The notes beneath the pieces are model-generated. The model was not told where the DNA came from. It did not search any database and saw only the letters and a program-made list of their open reading frames with translations. DNA of 64,000 nt, taken from the NCBI GenBank assembly GCA_963969365.1, contig OZ017752.1, positions 1,240,001 through 1,304,000 on the forward strand. Reading direction: 5' to 3'. The stretch is from Asterochloris sp. CNOR1. Taxonomy: Eukaryota; Chlorophyta; Trebouxiophyceae; Trebouxiales; Trebouxiaceae. The translations under genes were made by a program, and so were the position numbers. Of the stretch, positions 59,042-64,000 are shown in pieces. Numbering within the stretch: the stretch's first letter is position 1; the number at the start of each line of letters is the position of its first letter.

Positions 59042-62000
59042 TCAACACGGGTGGGCGGGGATGCACAGACCAACCATGAGGCGCCCACTGCTGAGGGTGC
59101 CAGCTGCAATCCACTCAGACACCACTGCAGGGAGGTGATTGTCGGTCACTTCGCCAGGCCTCCATAAAAGCCCAACAGTATGTGTCTCAATACAGATCGG
59201 CCCATTCGCGTGCTTGACAGCGAAGACCTGAACGGTGGGCATCCAGGTCTCCTCCTGGGTACTTGTCGTGGCGGTCTCCATGACCAGGCCCCACTTGTTG
59301 CTGCGCTGGTCGTAGTGGAGACACAGACAAACTGTCAGGGCGCCAAAGCGCAGACTGGGGAGCGGTGCACGGTCATGGTACAGGTCGCAGGCGATGCTGA
59401 TGCCGCCGGCGCCCCACCTGGTCAGGTTTTCCAGGTTGGTCTGCGGGTCACACCTGAACAGACCTCAGACAACAGCACCATCTGGTGAAACTGTTGAGGA
59501 CAGTGCGCAGGGCATGTACACAGGACGCTGTAAAATGAGAATTACCAGGGTGATCTGCGTTGCTGGGCAGCGCCATTCAGGCAGCCTGTCTTGGCATGTG
59601 CATCACGGGCTTGAGGACAGCCATTGCAGCACCACTAGAGACAGGATAAGCAGCACCAGCTGATGCAGGGGACAGCAGCATGTGTACAGAGCCAGGCTGG
59701 CACCCATGGAGAGACAAGCTGTTCAGGGAGGGATGCAGCAGGATCCAGGTGCAAGTGAGGAGATCTGAGTGCAAGGCGCTGGTGGCGTGAATGCGGGAAG
59801 CCAAGCCATTGCAGTTCAGGAGTTTCAGCATTCAGACCCACCTGGCCCACAGTCGTGTTGCCTTGCTGGACGGGGGTAGGAGGGCAGGATTCCACGTCAA
59901 CCAGGGCTCGCAGCAGCGCAGGGTCAGCCAGGGTTGCCCGCATCCCAAAGCTCTGGCAGTGCTGCTGCACCTGCAGACAGGGATGCGACCTCAGCGCAGG
60001 TCTTGCCTGACTGAGAACATGTTGTTGGGCGTTGTGAGGGACTGCAGGCGTCCTGGCTGGCATCTGCATGCAAGGCTTTGGCATGCTCAGTGTGGGCTGT
60101 GTCAGGCTCCCTGCCTGCCCGGCATGCAGCAGCCAGCAGGCACAGGATGGGCAACTGGCCGCATCGCAGTCTGCCTCAAGCCGCCTGTGCAGGGTCCCCA
60201 CCATCACAGAGTGCTGCTGCATGTGAGGGGGAGGTTCAAGGCAGGGGATGCCAGAGGCTGTGCGGTGTGACCTCCAGGAAGACCATGGTCTGCAATGTAC
60301 CTTTTCAGCCGTCGCAGGCGCATTGCTGAGCGTTGTCACCCTCACGAAGCTTCCTGGCTATCCCCACATTGCTGACACTGCTGGCATGGCAAGCAGGCTC
60401 GCTCAGCAGCTCGCCTAGCATCCCTCCTTCTGATGGCAGCGGCCCTCTTCCTCACCTGCTGAGAAGGGTCAAGAGTCAACGGTCTGTATCCTGCCATGGG
60501 CCCACCCAAGACTTGCACTGGCAGCGCCAACAGCATGTCCTCTTGAAACGGGTGTTCAGGACAGAGCGCTCAACCGCCAAGGTCCCGACCTGAACAATTA
60601 CCAAGGTCCCGACCTGAGCAAGTGAGATCTGCTGTGGGGCAGACTATGAATGCACAGTGCTTGCTCTGCTCAACCAGAAGCATTACGTGATGCTTGACTG
60701 CCGTTTTCAGCACATACAGCTCCGGGCCAACCAGGCGGGGCAAGGCATGCCGCCAGAGCTCGACAGCCTGCGTCAGGGGCCCGTTCGCAGGGTTGCCTGT
60801 AACAATTGCAGCATTGTCCATCTCGGCCTCCTCCACAGCTGCTATGGTCAGCCCCAGCTGGGCCACCTACAGTGGCAGGCAGGTAGGCACTCATGGTAAG
60901 GATGCTGCTCGGCACCCCGCCTGGCAGGCAAGGAGGGCACCCACAGCTAGTTGCCAGCCTGAACAAAGGCGTCTGTGAGGTTCTCCACAAGGCAGCAATG
61001 CGCTTGCAGGAGGTTGTTCCCTGGCCTCTGCTGTGGCTGTGATGGTCACATAGCCTGCTCGGCTGAGCAAGCTGGCAGGTAGACAGGCACAGGCTGCCCA
61101 TGGGCATGAGCAGGCAGGCAGGCATGTCCATCACAGATGCTGTCCAGCAAGCTGTCCAGCGGCGCGCATGTGTCAGGCCAGCATGCCCTGCCGACACTTG
61201 CCAGGCCCACAGGCAGCCTGCAGGCAGCCCCTGCCAGCCTGCGCATCTGACCACTCTATGCAGGCTGGCACCAACGAGGCTTACTGGCAGCTGGGTTGCA
61301 GGTTGGGCCCCCTCGTCCATGAGGAGCTGTGGCGAGGTGCCCGTGCAGCATGGTGCACTCACCGTCAGCTGAAAGGAAGGCTCCCGACAGCAGTTCCCGG
61401 AGCAGCTGTGGCTGGATCAGGATGAGGCTGCATACATGTGCAGCATGGCATGGCACTGGGGAAGACAGATGATACAACCTCCTCTCTCTCTCTGGGGCAA
61501 TTAATAAAGGACCACCCAATAACCTCAGGGAAGACAGGTGCCTTGTGTACAGACAGCAGCAATGCTCACCGGCAGCTGGGAAGGCAGGGTTCCCCCCTCC
61601 TCCCTGAGCAGCTGGGACAGGTTGAAGGGGAGCTGCCCATGCAGTACGGCATGGGCCAGGCCCTTGAGACCCTCATGGGGCGTGCACAGCTGCTTGAAGA
61701 GAGCATCCTTCAGCAGCCTGTCTAGCTCCAAAGCAGTGTCTGTGCAGTCCTCCAGCAGGCTGGTCAGCGCGCCAGCGGGGCCCTTGAGGGCGCTAGCTGC
61801 CACCTGGAGACGCATATGCAGGACAGGTTGTGGCGCGTGCAGCAGTATGACATGCACCGAGTGCTCTGCAGAGCTTGTTTGCAGATGGAGCAGTTGTGCA
61901 GCCCTCAAGAGGGCTGGCCAGGGCGCCAGCAGGCTCACAAGGGCGTTGGTGCAATAGCATGTTTGGAGGGCATGAATCAACCCACCGCCTCACACCTCAG

Positions 62001-62555
62001 CTTGATTGCTGCAGTGCTGCAGGGGCGTACGACAGCAAGGCGTCGCGCACCTCCCTCAGGGTCAGCTTGCAGGCTGCCAGCACCTTCTCGCAGTTCAAGT
62101 AGTCCGCCAGGCTCACGATGGGCAGCAGAGAGTGGTTGCTGATGTCCAGCCAAGTCTCACCAGCCAGGGCTGCAGCAGCAAGGATGCTGCTGGTGCGCAG
62201 CAGAGGCAAATGAGTGTTGTGGACAGCAAAGCTCACCCTGAACGAAGTTGTGGAGCTGGGCTATGCTGACCTGCCGCTGCGGGCTGATCCTGTAGAGGGG
62301 CATCAGGACGTCAGAGAGCCATGCAAAATGCAACTGCACTTCACCCCAGCCACGTGTGCAAGTGACCCACATGAGCACATCGCAAATCTTGCAGGCCGAG
62401 CTTGCATCAGCAATGACTTTGCAGCTCTGCTGCAGTGCTGCCAGGCCGGCAGGAACCTTTTCGCCATTGTCCAGCTCAAGTGTGACTGTTTCAGGGCTCA
62501 CTGAGTAGCTTGCAAGATCGACCTGCTTGTGGAAGGCAGGCGCCTTAGCCAGCAT
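59042..62555 (-). CDS. BTB-domain protein with an unfamiliar C-terminal domain
   Basis: The minus-strand start at 62555 reads MLAKAPAFHKQVDLASYSVS. The first exon continues VTLELDNGEKVPAGLAAL then SCKVIADA, the first half of a BTB/POZ fold. The second half is in exons at about 62226-62310 (ISPQRQVSIAQLHNF) and 62055-62180 (HSLLPIVSLADYLNCEKVLA). Downstream exons: 61575-61807 (LTSLLEDCTDTALELDRLL), 61372-61420, about 60680-60870 (LGLTIAAVEEAEMDNAAIV), 60464-60522, about 60160-60230, 59841-59970 (FGMRATLADPALLRALVDVE) and 59042-59450. The last exons form a beta-rich segment (ISIACDLYHDRAPLPSL, KWGLVMETATTSTQEETWM, NGPICIETHTVGLLW) that I do not recognise. Many trebouxiophyte BTB proteins are plant-unlike single-domain forms. 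A CUL3-adaptor role is possible but not shown. Its stop lies 170 nt from that of the convergent membrane-protein gene. Confidence 0.65.
61750..61955. repeat. Acceptor-side echo in the BTB gene
   Basis: The exon start at about 61750-61800 (minus strand GPAGALTSLLEDCTD) is echoed at 61905-61955 in the upstream intron (minus strand EPAGALASPLEGCTT). Confidence 0.65.
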
Positions 62556-63753
62556 GGTCAAGGAGGGGGCAGAGATATGTAGGTGTGAAGTTCGGGGCAC
62601 ACAATGGGATGAACGGAATCAAAGTCTCGGGCATGGGACTGAACGATGACAGCTGTTGACTAGCTATAGCACACTTGACCATTCAGCTGTACATGACTGC
62701 AAGTGTTAAGTTAACATCAAAGTAGAGCACCCGAATGACCGATCGATCGCGACCTGCAGTAGCTCCATGTCAAGGCGCTGCTCAGTAGCCAGCCCTGATG
62801 TCTGAGCAGATCTCACAGGCATGAGGTATGTGTCATACCGCCCCCTTGCTGTTGCGGAGCAGGACTAGCAGGTGCCAATGCCGGGTAGCATGCTGCAGCA
62901 TGAGACACGGCGCACATCAGTTCTTACTACCCAACTCTGGTCTGTGTGGTGCAGACTTGGGGTCAACGCCAGACAATCTGGCAGCAGATGGCACGCACCC
63001 GCAGCATAAAGGGCATGCACACAAAGACGGCACCGCTGCTGCCCCATGCTCTATATTATGGAGGAAGATGACATCTCTGTTGTGCCCGGCAGCCGCCTCT
63101 CTGTGGCTCAGATGCTTATGTACAACCAGCGCTGTGGGGCTTTCCTGCAGATGAAGGCTTGTCGCATGCAGGACACCCACTGAATCCTGCAAAATGGCCT
63201 CCTATCCCTCCTCTCCTGGTCGTCCTTAGCCCTTGTATGGCAGGTGTCGCATTGCACACCCAATGCATGAAGGACAGCTATCACATCTTTGCTGCTCTGT
63301 TGCTATCGACATGTGCCAGGGCAAGCGCTTTCTGCTGTTGTGCATGCTGGCAGCTTCCTTTTTGGGGTTCAGTCAGGCCAGGGAATACTAAAGCCTGCAA
63401 GCACTTAGCTGAAGCTCCTGACAGCCAGCTGCTGGCCTGGATTGACTACCACTTTCCAAGAGTCACTGAATAGGCGTCCGTGGCCAAATTATCATCGGGC
63501 CTTAGTGGAGTCACTTCGCTGTGCAGCTCACCCGTGACAGAGTAGAAGGTGCCAGAGATCAGGGGCTGAGAGGGTGCCCCACTGACAGCAGTGACAGGTG
63601 GTTTGCCACAACCTCTCTGACACTGGAGGCAGCAAGCCATGTCAGGGGGCATATGCAATTTCAAAGACAAGGGTATAGGTGCGAAGTCTGGGATGAGAGC
63701 TTAGCGATCTATCTGCTCCCTGCCATCCGCTTACTGCTGGACCTTCTCTGCAG
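62556..63753. other. Divergent intergenic region and unresolved first exon of the VPS4-like gene
   Basis: This must hold the promoter of the minus-strand BTB gene and the promoter and first coding exon of the plus-strand gene. A short open frame at 63058-63183 (MEEDDISVVPGSRLSVAQML) is the only striking one. No exon matching the first residues of VPS4 was confirmed. Confidence 0.4.
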
Positions 63754-64000
63754 AGTTTGTCAAGAAAGCAGTTGCAGCAGACAATGCAGGGGAGTATGAT
63801 GAGGCCATTCACAACTATGCAACAGCCTGCCAGGTCAGGCAGCTTGCCAAACATGTACTCGTCATGTGCTTGCTGTGCCCTGCCTGAGGCTGGCGTGCTG
63901 CTGTGCAGTACTTCCTCACATATCTCAAATACGAGAAGAGCGAGTCTGCCAGAAACATCGTGTTGCCAAAGGTAGGCATCCCATATGGCCTGCAGTCTGC
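63754..64000 (+). CDS. VPS4: VPS4/SKD1-type AAA ATPase, MIT domain exons, 3' part outside the window
   Basis: Exon 63754-63833 encodes EFVKKAVAADNAGEYDEAIH and NYATACQ; exon 63909-63971 encodes YFLTYLKYEKSESARNIVLP K. Together they match the first two and a half helices of the MIT domain of VPS4 (canonical VKKAVeaDnAgnYeeA and yFlthLKYEkn). VPS4 disassembles ESCRT-III filaments in endosomal sorting, cytokinesis and membrane repair. Both exons are in phase. The ATPase domain must lie beyond 64000. Other MIT-containing AAA proteins such as katanin or spastin lack the YFLTYLKYEK pattern, which favours VPS4. The initiating exon is not identified. Confidence 0.8.

Noticed and set aside
63058-63183. 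Open frame MEEDDISVVPGSRLSVAQML as a gene
   Set aside because: Only 41 codons, no homology recognised and no clear donor in phase. It may be chance or part of a 5' exon I could not place.
63653-63672. Mini-exon ATGCAATTTCAAAGACAAGG as the first exon of the VPS4-like gene
   Set aside because: It resembles the expected start, but the available GT donor leaves the wrong phase for the MIT exon at 63754.
1-64000. tRNA, rRNA or organelle genes, and recognisable transposases
   Set aside because: None seen by eye on either strand. A covariance-model scan would be needed to exclude small RNAs.

Overview
This window looks like nuclear DNA of a green alga, most likely a trebouxiophyte. It carries eukaryotic genes cut into many short exons. 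Acceptors are almost always TGCAG, donors are mostly GTGAG, and an unusual number of donors are GC (CAG|GCAAG). TGTAA poly(A) signals of the chlorophyte type lie 19 to 230 nt past several stop codons. The proteins also point to a plastid-bearing cell: a plant-type SMP/C2 lipid-transfer protein (NTMC2 type 5), a cyanobacterial-type kinase behind a transit-like leader, and a GT61 glycosyltransferase. The species assignment is inference; no rRNA or organelle gene is present.

Layout, left to right: (1) 3' part of a large WD40 protein, + strand, 216-7422; (2) NTMC2 type 5-like SMP/C2 protein, - strand, 7869-16477 or longer; (3) small secreted, probably GPI-anchored protein, - strand, 18334-20342; (4) GT61/DUF563 glycosyltransferase, + strand, 21531-25075; (5) long helical protein of unknown function, - strand, 26336 to about 31710 or 32570; (6) protein isoaspartyl methyltransferase fused to a BTB domain, + strand, 33488-40141; (7) plastid-type Ser/Thr kinase, - strand, 41816 to about 45339; (8) HSP20 small heat-shock protein with a plausible heat-shock promoter, + strand, 45762-47200; (9) secreted Cys-rich protein with a Lys/His-rich block, - strand, 47805-52424; (10) membrane protein resembling an uncharacterised bacterial family, + strand, 52558-58871; (11) BTB-domain protein, - strand, 59042-62555; (12) first recognisable exons of a VPS4-type AAA ATPase (MIT domain), + strand, from 63754 to the window end. 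Orientation flips at 10 of the 11 gene boundaries.

The genes do not form one pathway. Loose themes are membrane and lipid traffic (2, 12), secretion and the cell surface (3, 4, 9), and protein quality control (6, 8, perhaps 11). Gene 6 stands out because it joins a repair-enzyme fold that recognises damaged protein to a ubiquitin-ligase adaptor fold.

The most unusual structure lies between the exons. At least 15 introns carry one to three decayed copies of an adjacent exon edge together with its splice site, usually 90-130 nt apart. I call these exon-edge echoes. They occur on acceptor and donor sides, in at least seven genes and on both strands. Exon boundaries were read by eye from splice motifs and reading phase, without transcript data.
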